Assembly (NCBI RefSeq): GCF_900177535.1
Contig: NZ_FXAJ01000003.1
Span: forward strand, 186,001-250,000
Origin: Priestia filamentosa
GTDB lineage: Bacteria; Bacillota; Bacilli; Bacillales; Bacillaceae_H
Reading direction: 5' to 3'
Length of the DNA: 64,000 nt
Below the pieces are notes generated by a model. The model worked only from the letters and a program-made list of their open reading frames with translations, was not told the DNA's origin and searched no databases. This document shows, one piece after another, positions 53,823 through 63,052 of the stretch. Positions within the stretch are counted from its first letter, which is position 1, and each line of letters opens with the position of its first letter. Position numbers and translations under genes: made by a program.

Positions 53823-54029
53823 AGGTGAAATGGAATTTCAATATGATGTTTTCATAGGTAATATACTGCTAAAAATTTAATTTGTAAAGAGAAAAAATTT
53901 TAGCATTTTTTTAAAAGAAAAAGGTCATTCGCCTCTTTAAATTTCTTCGATTAGTTTTTAAAATAATAAGTTAAAAAATTTTAAAAGCATCACGATTTTA
54001 AAAGAAAATGGGCATATTATAGCTTGTTT

Positions 54030-54048
54030 TATACCTATATAGGGTATA
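54030..54048 (+). promoter_or_regulatory. CsoR-like palindrome over the ydhK-type promoter
   Basis: TATACCTATATAGGGTATA resembles CsoR/RcnR-family operators, which have ATACC and GGGTAT half sites. It overlaps a -10-like TATATT (54044-54049) ahead of a YdhK-type lipoprotein gene, as expected for a repressor site. No csoR gene is in the window. Confidence 0.45.
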
Positions 54049-54081
54049 TTGTGAAAGAGAATAAAGAGAGGAGTGGTGACG

Positions 54082-54639
54082 ATGTATAAAAAGCTTGGTT
54101 TGATAGGATTAGCAGCTAGTATAAGTCTTAGCGGATGTAGTGAGAAAAGTGACTCAAAGGCTACAGAAGAGACAACAATGCAGAATGAAAATCAGCATAA
54201 AGAAGAGCATAGTGGAACCGAGAAAGTCCCTGAAGATTTACAAAAGGAAAAACACCCTCATTTTAAAATTGGAAGCGAAGCTATTATTACATCAGGTCAT
54301 ATGGAAGGAATGAAAGGAGCACAAGCAACTATTGAAGGGGCCTATAACACAGTAGCTTATGTTGTCTCATATAAGCCAACAACAGGAGGGAAGACGGTCA
54401 AAAATCATAAATGGGTGATTCAAGAAGAGATAAAAAATGCAGGAAACGAAACAATAGAAAAAGGAGATAAAGTTATTCTTGAAGCAAACCATATGAAAGG
54501 GATGAAGGGAGCAGAGGCAACGATTGTGTCCGCTAAGGAAACGACAGTTTATACGGTAAGCTATACATCAAAAACATCAGGAAAAGAAGTGAAAAATCAC
54601 AAATGGGTAACAGAAGATGAGCTAGAAGAAATAAAATGA
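54082..54639 (+). CDS. ydhK: YdhK-family lipoprotein with two DUF1541 repeats
   Basis: A 185-residue lipoprotein: signal with lipobox LSGC, a disordered His/Glu-rich linker (HKEEHSG), then two copies of the DUF1541 domain (about 65-120 and 130-183), each with GHMEGMKGAQATI-like and KNHKWV segments. Such genes often sit with copper-resistance genes; a metal role is inference. ATG 54082 follows GAGAGGAG; GTG codons just upstream overlap that site. Confidence 0.85.
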   Translation: MYKKLGLIGLAASISLSGCSEKSDSKATEETTMQNENQHKEEHSGTEKVPEDLQKEKHPHFKIGSEAIITSGHMEGMKGAQATIEGAYNTVAYVVSYKPTTGGKTVKNHKWVIQEEIKNAGNETIEKGDKVILEANHMKGMKGAEATIVSAKETTVYTVSYTSKTSGKEVKNHKWVTEDELEEIK

Positions 54640-54730
54640 GAGAATAAATTAAAAACTAGTCCATAAGTATAGATTTTCTATATAACGAAACGAAAAATAG
54701 TTCTTTTTAACTGTTGAGAGGGAACGAATC

Positions 54731-54892
54731 GTGGAAGAATTATGCTTGTATATTACTGTTGTAGCAGCTGCAGGTTTATTGAGCTTTTTTCTTTGTTGTT
54801 ATTCTTATTTTAAGACAAAAGATGAGGCTTTGTTTGAGGCAAAAAGAAATGGAAGAAATCGTGTTCATTTTGCAATGAATTCTAGTTTATAA
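54731..54892 (+). pseudogene. GGDEF-domain tail fused to a membrane segment (remnant or micropeptide)
   Basis: A 53-residue ORF with GTG start at 54731 and GAGAGGGAA ahead of it. Residues about 5-25 form a hydrophobic helix. The tail KDEALFEAKRNGRNRVHFA matches the C-terminal end of diguanylate cyclase GGDEF domains (ADxALYxAKxxGRNRV). The GGDEF active site and the rest of the domain are missing. It looks like an internal deletion of a membrane diguanylate cyclase, but the ribosome site and following hairpin keep it expressible. Confidence 0.55.
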
Positions 54893-54904
54893 AAAAATTA
54901 ACGT

Positions 54905-54933
54905 AAAAAGGCGCAAAAATAGCGTCTTTTTTA
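54905..54933 (+). terminator. Weak terminator after the GGDEF remnant
   Basis: AAAAAGGCGC and GCGTCTTTTTT form a short hairpin with T6. Confidence 0.55.
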
Positions 54934-55159
54934 TTGTATAGGTGACGTTAAATTTCTAGCTCCTTTATGTAGTATAGTTAGAAATCCTTTTTCTGTCCTT
55001 TATAAACCTTCTTTTCTACAATTCATAAGGGTACGTAAAAATGTGGAGAAGGTTTGTAAAGATTTTTTTATAATGACTGCATTTCTATAGACTTTTATGA
55101 GAAAATCCTATATCCTAGTCATTTGTATGAAAATATAGAATGAAAGGAGAGAGAAGAAT

Positions 55160-56347
55160 ATGAGCAGATTCTCTGCTTCCCGAAATATTATTTTAACTGT
55201 ATTTATGATTTCAACATTCGCTATTGGAATGACTGAATATGTTGTAACAGGTCTTTTAACTCAATTTGCTGAGGATTTACATGTGAATGTTTCTACAACT
55301 GGACTTCTTTTAAGCGTTTATGCAATAAGCGTTGCAATATTCGGTCCTCTCTTGCGAATTGCAACAATCAGATTACCATCAAAGCCTCTTCTTCTTGGTC
55401 TAATGGGCTTGTTTATTATAAGTAATATTATCGCAGCTACGGCACCAAACTTTCAGGTGCTTGTCTTATCTCGTTTGTTATCTGCTGTTATGCATGCTCC
55501 TTTCTTTGGTTTATGTATGAGCATTGCTTTTACGCTTTCAACACCTGAGAAAGGAACGCGAGCAATTGCAGCTGTACAAGGCGGACTAACAATTGCTATT
55601 ATGTTGGGTGTTCCGTTTGGATCTTATCTTGGTGGGATTTTTGACTGGCGCTATGTGTTTTGGTTTGTAGCATTGTTAGGCTTTATTTCACTTATTGGTC
55701 TTATTCTTGTTGTTCCAAATCAAAAGGTTGGTGTTACCCCTAATTTGCGTTCAGAGCTGAAAATATTCAAAAATCGGAATGTATTACTTGTGCTTGCTAT
55801 TATTGTTTTCGGTTTTTCAGGTGTTTTTACAGCATATACATTTACAGAACCAATGCTTACGCAAATTGCGGGTTTTAACGTAACGAATATTACAATTGGT
55901 CTTTTTGTTTTTGGGGTTGGTGCTGTTATTGGCACTTTTGCATCTGGCAAAATCCCTCCACATCTTTTAACAGAAAGACTAATGATGGTTCTTATTGGAT
56001 TAGCAGCCGTTCTTGCTTTGTTTACTTTCCTTATTCCATTTAAATTTGTAGCCTTTGTCATGTGCTTTTTATTTGGGGCTGGAACCTTTGGTACAACACC
56101 AATTTTAAATGCTAAGATTATTTTAGCTGGAAAGGAAGCTCCATCACTTTCAGGGACGATTGCCGCTTCTATTTTTAATTTAGCTAATTCAATTGGTGCA
56201 ACTCTAAGCACAGTCTTTTTAAATGTTGGAGCAAGTTTTACCCTTATTACATTAATTGCTTCAGGAATGATTTTATTTGGCTTGGTTTTAACCTTTGTGA
56301 CCCACAAAGTTGAAGACAAATCTCTTTTTGCTCCTCAAAACAGCTAA
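55160..56347 (+). CDS. MFS transporter, AraJ/YdhL type
   Basis: A 395-residue, 12-helix major facilitator. The N-terminal TEYVVTGLLTQFAEDL and the loop-like RIATIRLPSKPLLLG indicate the DHA1 sugar-efflux/AraJ group, whose members export sugars, purines or drugs. Substrate unknown. ATG 55160 follows AAAGGAGAG. It stands alone with its own terminator. Confidence 0.85.
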   Translation: MSRFSASRNIILTVFMISTFAIGMTEYVVTGLLTQFAEDLHVNVSTTGLLLSVYAISVAIFGPLLRIATIRLPSKPLLLGLMGLFIISNIIAATAPNFQVLVLSRLLSAVMHAPFFGLCMSIAFTLSTPEKGTRAIAAVQGGLTIAIMLGVPFGSYLGGIFDWRYVFWFVALLGFISLIGLILVVPNQKVGVTPNLRSELKIFKNRNVLLVLAIIVFGFSGVFTAYTFTEPMLTQIAGFNVTNITIGLFVFGVGAVIGTFASGKIPPHLLTERLMMVLIGLAAVLALFTFLIPFKFVAFVMCFLFGAGTFGTTPILNAKIILAGKEAPSLSGTIAASIFNLANSIGATLSTVFLNVGASFTLITLIASGMILFGLVLTFVTHKVEDKSLFAPQNS

Positions 56348-56373
56348 ACCATTAACGGTTTAGCTGTTTTTTT
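56340..56373 (+). terminator. Terminator after the MFS gene
   Basis: ACAGCTAAACC and GGTTTAGCTGT with a six-base loop, then T7. Confidence 0.9.
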
Positions 56374-56544
56374 ATAGAACAAAAGGCCCTGTCGTTTTTG
56401 TTCAATGTTTTTTCACATCTTTCTTCATTCCCCCTCTTGTTTAATAGTTAGCTGTCACCTAATCTTAATAAGGAAACATTTTTCGGAAAATTTTGTTCTT
56501 TTATACAATAATATCTATTTTAAAATTAAGAAGGTGAACACAAA

Positions 56545-57930
56545 ATGACATCAGATGATAAAACTTCACACCGGGATGAACATCCCATAGCAAAAACTTC
56601 ATCTTCCTCCCTTTATAAGACAATTTGGAGATGGCACTTTTATGCGGGGTTAATTTTTACTCCTTTTCTTCTTATATTAGCAATAACAGGAGGAATCTAT
56701 TTATTCAAACCTCAGATTGAGAACTTTTTGTATCAAGATTTATATGAAGTAGAAAATGAAGAGGGGAACATCCCGCCTTCAAAACAAATTGAAGCTGTAA
56801 CGTCAAAATATGTAGATGCTCATGTATATAAATATCGCCCAAGTGATTCACCTACTCGTTCATCAGAAGTAGGCGTTCATATAGAAGATGGAACGTATAC
56901 TATTTTTGTGAATCCACATAATGGAGAAGTTATTGGACAATTAAATGATAAAGACCGCCTTATGGATAATATCGAAAAATTCCATGGAGAGCTTATGGTA
57001 GGTACGATAGGAGATCGCATTGTTGAACTTGCTGCATGTTGGGGGGTTGTGCTCGTTGTAACAGGTATTTACTTATGGTGGCCACGTAGAAAAACGAAGT
57101 TTTGGGGCGTTGTACTGCCACGTTTTTCGAAGGAGAAGAAAGTTCTTACGAGAGATTTACATGCAGTACCTGCCTTTTGGATTTCAGCAGGCTTACTGTT
57201 TCTTATTTTTACAGGTCTTCCGTGGTCTGGCTTGTGGGGGAATACGTTTCAGCAGATTACAACAAATGCAGGACTTGGATATCCGCCTTCTGTTTGGGTT
57301 GGTGACGCACCGAAGTCTGATGTACAAACAAAAGAAATTGCAGATGTACCTTGGGCAGCTGAAACAATGAAGGTTCCTCTTTCAACATCAAAAGACCTTT
57401 TGCCACTTTCAATTGATGATGTAATAAAAGTAGCCAATGAGCAAAATGTTACAAAAGGATACAACGTTATATTTCCGCAAACAGATGATGGGGTATATAC
57501 GCTTTCATTATTTCCACCTAAAGCACAGGATGAAGTGACAATGCATATTGATCAATATACAGGAGCCGTACTTGCTGATTATCGATATGATAGCTATAAA
57601 CGATTAGGTAAAATGATCGCTTTTGGTATTACAATTCATAAAGGAACACAGTTTGGTCTTATGAATCAGCTTATAGGACTTCTTGTTTGTTTAGGAATTT
57701 CAGGCATTGTATTAAGCGGCTTTTATCTTTGGTCGAAACGTAAGCCAAAAAGTAAGCTTGGGGCTCCAAAAGCAGCTGAAAATCCAAAGCAAATGAAAAT
57801 TTTATCTTTTATCATTATTATAATGGGAATTTTGTTTCCGCTTGTGGGCATTTCAATTATTGTTGTACTTCTATTTGATTTCTTCGTGGTCAAGAGAGTA
57901 CCACAATTAAAAAGATTCCTAAACGCTTAG
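56545..57930 (+). CDS. PepSY-associated membrane protein
   Basis: A 461-residue protein with four main membrane helices and PepSY-type extracytoplasmic domains. Signatures include WRWHFYAGLIFTPFL (helix 1 with His), KFHGELMVGTIGDRIVELAACW, DLHAVPAFWISAGLLF and ITIHKGTQFGLMNQ. The repeated His in helices suggests heme or metal binding, and relatives are tied to iron or siderophore reduction; that is inference. The next gene is a lipoprotein 32 bases on. Confidence 0.85.
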   Translation: MTSDDKTSHRDEHPIAKTSSSSLYKTIWRWHFYAGLIFTPFLLILAITGGIYLFKPQIENFLYQDLYEVENEEGNIPPSKQIEAVTSKYVDAHVYKYRPSDSPTRSSEVGVHIEDGTYTIFVNPHNGEVIGQLNDKDRLMDNIEKFHGELMVGTIGDRIVELAACWGVVLVVTGIYLWWPRRKTKFWGVVLPRFSKEKKVLTRDLHAVPAFWISAGLLFLIFTGLPWSGLWGNTFQQITTNAGLGYPPSVWVGDAPKSDVQTKEIADVPWAAETMKVPLSTSKDLLPLSIDDVIKVANEQNVTKGYNVIFPQTDDGVYTLSLFPPKAQDEVTMHIDQYTGAVLADYRYDSYKRLGKMIAFGITIHKGTQFGLMNQLIGLLVCLGISGIVLSGFYLWSKRKPKSKLGAPKAAENPKQMKILSFIIIIMGILFPLVGISIIVVLLFDFFVVKRVPQLKRFLNA

Positions 57931-57962
57931 GGAGACAAAAGATAGAAGATTCAGAGGTGTAA

Positions 57963-58433
57963 ATGATGAAAAAATTTTTTTATCTCTTTTCGAGCTTTGT
58001 TATTATACTTTTGCTTTCAGCTTGTAGTGTTGATTCTGATGCGGCTAAATTGTATCGTCAGTCAGAAAAACTTAAAGCAGTTATTATGACTCCTGAAACT
58101 ATGAATCCGGATGAGGCAGTAGGCTTAGAAGTGGAAGTAACAAAGGAAGATAAGAAAGTAGAAGAGCTGGAAAGAATGAATGTTGAAATATGGAAAAAGG
58201 GAAATGAAGGGAATAAAAAAGTGATAGAAGGACAAAGAACAGCGAAAGGAACATATGAGGTAGTAAACACATTTAGTGAAGATGGAATCTACTACGTTAA
58301 AGCAGATGTTCGAACAAAGAACCTTCATATTATGCCAACAAGACAGATGATTGTTGGAGAACTCTCAGAAGAGGACGCAAAATTATTAGAACCAGAAAAA
58401 GAGAAAGAACATAATCACCATTCACATCATTAA
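57963..58433 (+). CDS. YtkA/FixH-like lipoprotein with His-rich tail
   Basis: A 156-residue lipoprotein: signal sequence with lipobox LSAC (Cys near 21), an Ig-like beta domain of the YtkA/FixH type (LEVEVTKEDKKVEE, DGIYYVKADV) and a metal-binding-looking end EHNHHSHH. It probably forms an operon with the PepSY protein and could bind a metal at the outer face of the membrane. ATG 57963 follows AGAGGTG. A terminator follows. Confidence 0.8.
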   Translation: MMKKFFYLFSSFVIILLLSACSVDSDAAKLYRQSEKLKAVIMTPETMNPDEAVGLEVEVTKEDKKVEELERMNVEIWKKGNEGNKKVIEGQRTAKGTYEVVNTFSEDGIYYVKADVRTKNLHIMPTRQMIVGELSEEDAKLLEPEKEKEHNHHSHH

Positions 58434-58442
58434 CAAATGGAC

Positions 58443-58478
58443 AAAAAGCTTTTCCTTTTAGAGGAAGAGCTTTTTTTA
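58443..58478 (+). terminator. Terminator after the FixH-like gene
   Basis: AAAAAGCTTTTCC and GGAAGAGCTTTTTTT form a hairpin with T7. Confidence 0.85.
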
Positions 58479-58515
58479 TGATTGATAACTTATTGGTCCA
58501 ATAGAGATACAATTT

Positions 58516-59412
58516 TTATATATCTTTAAAGTCTTTTGAAGATGTAAGATTTGAAAAAAAATCAATTAAGAAAGTTTGGAAGGACAACGAAACGTTCGAA
58601 TGCTGCTTTTCCTTAGGAAGCGAAAGGTAAATGTTTCGTTCTGAAAAAGCCTCTTCTATTGGTAATAACACGACGCTTGAATTCAATACTTTATGCCATG
58701 TAATAGAGGGAATAAATGAAACACCAAGCCCTGCATTAATAAGATCTCTTACTGTTGACGGATTGTCGCTTTCATAAGAGATGGTGGGCGAGAAGCCAGC
58801 GAGCTCACAAATGGACTGAGCCGTTTTGCGTAAATTTTTATTTTCATTTAGTAAAATAAAGCGCTCATTTTTTATCTCCTGCAAGGAAACCGTTTCTTTT
58901 TGAGCAAGGTGATGACTTTTTGGTACGCCTAACATAATTCGTTCTGTAAAAAGCCGAGTACTTTCTACATTTTTTAAATTGATAAGAGAAGAAGAGAGAC
59001 AAATATCAAAGGAGTTCGGTACTTCCCTACCATCAATATTTTGACTAATATGAAATTCCACTTTAGGGTGAATTTCACTAAACTTTTGAAGAAGTTCAGG
59101 AAGAATAGGAGAACCAACAAGCATAGAGAAACGTAATGTTCCAAAGACATGTGGCTGTAACCCTTGCAGCGCTTTTTTCCCCTGTTCTAAAGAATAAAGG
59201 GCTTTTTCCACATGCTCTAAGTACACTTTTCCAGCCGTACTTAACTTAATACTTTTTCCTTTGCGCAAAAAAAGATCAACACCAAGTTCTTTTTCGAGCG
59301 TGCGAATCGTTTTACTTAAGGAAGGCTGTGAAATATATAAAGACTTTGCTGCTTTTGTCATATGTTCATATTTAGCTACTGTTTGAAAATAGCGAAGCTG
59401 TAATAAATCCAT
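58516..59412 (-). CDS. mdcR: LysR-family regulator, probable MdcR
   Basis: A 298-residue LysR-type activator with an N-terminal winged HTH (TKAAKSLYISQPSLSKTIRTLE, shown as AAKSLYISQPSLSKTIR, about 20-36) and an effector domain. It is divergent from mdcH, so it most likely controls the malonate genes, as MdcR does elsewhere. The effector (malonate) is inferred. ATG 59412 follows AAAGGAGAAAC. A palindrome with the LysR T-N11-A form lies 24 bases upstream. Confidence 0.85.
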   Translation of the reverse strand: MDLLQLRYFQTVAKYEHMTKAAKSLYISQPSLSKTIRTLEKELGVDLFLRKGKSIKLSTAGKVYLEHVEKALYSLEQGKKALQGLQPHVFGTLRFSMLVGSPILPELLQKFSEIHPKVEFHISQNIDGREVPNSFDICLSSSLINLKNVESTRLFTERIMLGVPKSHHLAQKETVSLQEIKNERFILLNENKNLRKTAQSICELAGFSPTISYESDNPSTVRDLINAGLGVSFIPSITWHKVLNSSVVLLPIEEAFSERNIYLSLPKEKQHSNVSLSFQTFLIDFFSNLTSSKDFKDI

Positions 59413-59435
59413 GAAAAGGTTTCTCCTTTCTTACT

Positions 59436-59453
59436 TATAACTCCAGAGTTATA
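59436..59453. promoter_or_regulatory. Palindrome, candidate LysR operator
   Basis: TATAACTC CA GAGTTATA is an 8-bp perfect inverted repeat with a 2-base centre, between the divergent regulator and mdcH. The ATAA-N8-TTAT core fits a LysR-type binding site and its place next to the regulator start suggests autoregulation. Confidence 0.5.
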
Positions 59454-59598
59454 TCTATTATAAACGAATCCATATTTTACATAAAGAAAAGAGAAGAATA
59501 CACTAAAATAAGATATTACATAATAAATAGAATGCTTTGCGTACAATTTGAGCGTTCTTTTCTTTAGAAAATCTCAATTAAGGAGGTGAGGTGGAACA

Positions 59599-60531
59599 AT
59601 GAACAAAATAGCTTTTCTTTTTCCAGGGCAAGGAACGCAGTATGAAGGGATGCTTGATGATCTCCCCCAAACAACTCTTACTTCCTCACTTCTTGAGAGA
59701 GCTCAAAATCGGTTGGATTACGATCCTCTTTTACTTGATGATAAAGAGTACATTAATACATCTGTTGGTACTCAGCTTAGCTTGTTTATAAAAGGCGTTA
59801 TTTTAGAAGCTCATCTTGAGGAGGAAAAAATTTATCCACACGTTGTTGCAGGGCATTCAATAGGAAGTTTCGCTGCAGCTATAGCGGCAAAAGTCCTATC
59901 TTTTGAAGATGGACTTTACGTCGTGAAAAAACGTGCTGAATTAATGGATAACGTTGGCGGAAAAGAATATGGCATGGGCGTTGTTGTTGGGCTGAACAAG
60001 GAAAAGTTAGTTTACATTGTGGAGTCTATTCATAATGAAACAACGCCTGTTTATATAGCTAATGAAAATGCGGAAGATCAGTATACTGTTTCAGGAAAGC
60101 GGATAGGTATAGAAGTTTTGTTAGAAAAAGCAAGAAAACAGGGAGCCTCAAAAGCAAAATTTTTAAACATGACAGTTCCTTCACACTGTCCACTTATGGA
60201 CGACGTAGGGAAAACGCTTTTTGAGGAACTTGAAAAATGTACAATTTCAGATCCTACTGTTCCTTTTATCGGAAATAAAAATGCTCGCCCACTTCAAACA
60301 GGCTCAGCTGTTAAGGAAGACTTAGCTTTTAACGTTTCTCATCCTGTTTTATGGTATAACTGTTCCACTATTATGAAGGAACTTGGTGTGAAACTATTTG
60401 TTGAAATGGCTCCTGGTCATGTTCTAGTAGATCTTATCAAACGTAAATTCCCAGAAGGACATTTTTTTCCTCTTTCATCCTTTTCATTAGATGATGTCCG
60501 GTTTTTAGTACAGAAATACAAAAGTAAATAA
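59599..60531 (+). CDS. mdcH: Malonyl-CoA:ACP transacylase of malonate decarboxylase MdcH
   Basis: MdcH loads malonyl groups onto the MdcC carrier and starts the cycle. The 310-residue FabD-like protein has PGQGTQ (about 9-14), GHSIG with nucleophile Ser87 and the catalytic His196 in PSHCPLM. Its place first in an mdc operon, rather than with fab genes, identifies it. ATG follows AAGGAGGTGAGG. mdcA starts 15 bases after its stop. Confidence 0.9.
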   Translation: MNKIAFLFPGQGTQYEGMLDDLPQTTLTSSLLERAQNRLDYDPLLLDDKEYINTSVGTQLSLFIKGVILEAHLEEEKIYPHVVAGHSIGSFAAAIAAKVLSFEDGLYVVKKRAELMDNVGGKEYGMGVVVGLNKEKLVYIVESIHNETTPVYIANENAEDQYTVSGKRIGIEVLLEKARKQGASKAKFLNMTVPSHCPLMDDVGKTLFEELEKCTISDPTVPFIGNKNARPLQTGSAVKEDLAFNVSHPVLWYNCSTIMKELGVKLFVEMAPGHVLVDLIKRKFPEGHFFPLSSFSLDDVRFLVQKYKSK

Positions 60532-60546
60532 CAAGAGGTGAGTATG

Positions 60547-62184
60547 ATGAATAATCGTTCATGGACGACAAAACGAGATGAGAAAAGAAAAAAGCTAGCG
60601 TCTGTACAACATCTTGTAAAAGGTAAAATTATTGACGCCAAAAATATGAAAGAAGCCCTTGAGTGTCTTATTTCAAGCGGTGATAGAGTTGTGCTTGAAG
60701 GTGATAATCAAAAGCAGGCATCATTTCTTTCAGAAGCTTTAAATAGTGTGGATCCGAAAAAAATTCATGATCTTCACATGATTATGTCAAGTATTTCAAG
60801 GCCTGATCATTTAACTCTTTTTGAAAAAGGAATTGGAAGTAAAATTGATTTTTCCTATGCTGGCCCACAGAGTCTACGCGTTGCGCAAATGATTGAAGAC
60901 GGTATGTTGAAAATGGGGGAAATTCACACATACTTAGAACTTTACGGACGTTTGTTTGTTGATTTAATTCCAAAAGTTGCTCTTGTAGCAGCTGAGAAAG
61001 CAGATGAAAAAGGGAATTTGTATACAGGAAGCAATACAGAAGAAACGCCAACAATTATTGAAGCAGCCTCTTTTAAAGATGGAATTGTTATTGTTCAAGT
61101 AAATGAAATTGTCGAAGAACTTCCACGCGTTGATATTCCTTCTGATTGGGTGGATTTTGTTGTACAGTCTCCAGAACCTTATCAGCTTGAGGCCTTATTT
61201 ACACGAGATCCTTCTGGCATAACTGAACTCCAAATTTTAATGGGGATGATGGCCATTCGCGGTATTTACGAAAAGCATAATGTACAAAGCTTAAATCATG
61301 GGATTGGATTTAATACAGCCGCAATAGAGCTTCTTTTGCCAACGTATGGAGAATCTTTAGGACTAAAGGGGAAAATAGCGAAGCATTGGACGCTTAATCC
61401 ACATCCAACACTCATTCCCGCAATTGAGAGCGGCTGGGTTGAAAGCATCCATAGCTTCGGCGGGGAAGTTGGAATGGAGAGATATACAGCAGCACGTCCT
61501 GATGTTTTCTTTACAGGGAAAGATGGAAAAATGCGTTCGAACCGTGCTCTTTGTCAGGTTGCGGGGCAGTATGCAGTAGATATGTTCGTTGGTTCTACAT
61601 TGCAAATGGATTATTACGGAAACTCTTCTACAGTCACTTCAGGACGCTTATCAGGGTTTGGAGGTGCACCAAACATGGGGCATAATCCACATGGGCGCAG
61701 GCATTCCACTCCAGCTTGGTTAGATATGATTACAACAAACTCAAGTATGGAAAGAGGGAAAAAGCTTGTTGTGCAAATGTTTGAAACATATGGACAAGGA
61801 AACTCCCCTGTTTTTGTGGAATCATTAGATGCTATTAAAGTGCGTGATGAAGCAGATCTAGCAACAACTCCTGTGATGATCTACGGAGATGATGTTACAC
61901 ATGTTGTAACGGAAGAAGGAGTTGCGTATCTTTATAAAGCTGAAGGACTTGAAGAAAGAAGACAGGCTCTTTCGGCAATTGCTGGAGTAACAAAGCTCGG
62001 ACGCGAACAAAGCCCAAAAGAAATGAGAAAGCTGCGCGATAGAGGACTTGTCGCATTACCGGAAGATTTAAAAGTGAAACGAACAGAAGCTAAGCGTTCC
62101 CTGCTTGCAGCTAAGAATGTGCGTGAATTGGTTCAATGGTCAGACGGTCTTTACGATCCGCCCGAAAAATTTAAGAACTGGTGA
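60547..62184 (+). CDS. mdcA: Malonate decarboxylase alpha subunit (acyl-ACP transferase) MdcA
   Basis: MdcA moves malonate onto the acyl carrier MdcC in exchange for acetate. The 545-residue CoA-transferase-like protein carries MdcA segments such as GGAPNMGHNPHGRRHSTPAW and LCQVAGQYAVDMFVGSTLQM. ATG 60547 is six bases after AGAGGTG; GTG 60538 and ATG 60544 are in frame but closer to that site. mdcB follows immediately. Confidence 0.93.
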   Translation: MNNRSWTTKRDEKRKKLASVQHLVKGKIIDAKNMKEALECLISSGDRVVLEGDNQKQASFLSEALNSVDPKKIHDLHMIMSSISRPDHLTLFEKGIGSKIDFSYAGPQSLRVAQMIEDGMLKMGEIHTYLELYGRLFVDLIPKVALVAAEKADEKGNLYTGSNTEETPTIIEAASFKDGIVIVQVNEIVEELPRVDIPSDWVDFVVQSPEPYQLEALFTRDPSGITELQILMGMMAIRGIYEKHNVQSLNHGIGFNTAAIELLLPTYGESLGLKGKIAKHWTLNPHPTLIPAIESGWVESIHSFGGEVGMERYTAARPDVFFTGKDGKMRSNRALCQVAGQYAVDMFVGSTLQMDYYGNSSTVTSGRLSGFGGAPNMGHNPHGRRHSTPAWLDMITTNSSMERGKKLVVQMFETYGQGNSPVFVESLDAIKVRDEADLATTPVMIYGDDVTHVVTEEGVAYLYKAEGLEERRQALSAIAGVTKLGREQSPKEMRKLRDRGLVALPEDLKVKRTEAKRSLLAAKNVRELVQWSDGLYDPPEKFKNW

Positions 62185-62188
62185 TGAT

Positions 62189-63052
62189 ATGGGGAAAATA
62201 GTTGTTTTTAATACGAGTGAATATTTAGGTGCATTAGCGGTAAAGGCGCTAGTCGATGAAGTATGTTTAACACCTAAGCCAGGGCTAGTTGATGAAGAAA
62301 ACAACGGTTCTCATCATGATTTGACACTTTCTATGATGAAAGCTTCTGCTCGTTCCCTTTATCCTTTTTTTGTGGAAATGGCACAAGCTTCTAAAGGTAA
62401 ACAACCCTCCCAATTGTTGCGAGAAACATTAGGGGAAATAGGAAGAAACGCAGAAGAAAAAATGTTTGCTGTAACAAATGGAATAAACACTCATAAAGGA
62501 GCAATTTGGTCCCTTGGTTTACTGATTGGAAGTGCTGCTTCACAAGGAAACAGCACTTCAGAGGAAATTGCAAAAAGAGCGGGCAAAATAGCTCGTTTTG
62601 AGGATGCTTTTATGATGAAAAGGTTAACAAATGGAATGAGAGCAAAGAAAAAATACGGAGTAAATGGAGCTGTAGGAGAAGCTAAAGCTGGTTTTCCTCA
62701 TATTATAAAGTTTGTTTTACCAATGCTTAGAGAAACAAAAAATATAAATCATAGTCGTTTAAATGCCTTGATGGCTGTGATGGCACATTTAGATGATACG
62801 TGTATTCTTCATAGGGGAGGAACTCTTGCTCTAGAAAAGGTGAAAGAAGGGGCACGTGCCGTTCTTCGAAATGGCGGGGTTGGAACAAGAGAAGGATTTC
62901 AAAGTCTTCTAAAATTAAATAGACTTGTTGAAGCACTTTTTGTGTCTCCTGGTGGGAGTGCAGATTTACTAGCGGCAGGTCTCTTTTTATATGAATTAGA
63001 GAAGAGAGGAATTGGAGGAAATTCAGATGGAAACACTTCGTTACGTTTATGA
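62189..63052 (+). CDS. mdcB: Triphosphoribosyl-dephospho-CoA synthase MdcB
   Basis: MdcB makes the precursor of the phosphoribosyl-dephospho-CoA prosthetic group of MdcC. The 287-residue CitG-family protein has LTPKPGLVDEENNGSHHDLTL and GINTHKGAIWSLG motifs (first shown as LTPKPGLVDEENNGSHHD). Start ATG 62189 lies just past the mdcA stop; the frame extends upstream inside mdcA. It overlaps mdcC by 26 bases. Confidence 0.9.
   Translation: MGKIVVFNTSEYLGALAVKALVDEVCLTPKPGLVDEENNGSHHDLTLSMMKASARSLYPFFVEMAQASKGKQPSQLLRETLGEIGRNAEEKMFAVTNGINTHKGAIWSLGLLIGSAASQGNSTSEEIAKRAGKIARFEDAFMMKRLTNGMRAKKKYGVNGAVGEAKAGFPHIIKFVLPMLRETKNINHSRLNALMAVMAHLDDTCILHRGGTLALEKVKEGARAVLRNGGVGTREGFQSLLKLNRLVEALFVSPGGSADLLAAGLFLYELEKRGIGGNSDGNTSLRL

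Noticed and set aside
55720-56319. 199-codon reverse open frame inside the MFS gene
   Set aside because: It is antisense to a clear 12-helix transporter, has no ribosome site and shows shadow-type composition.
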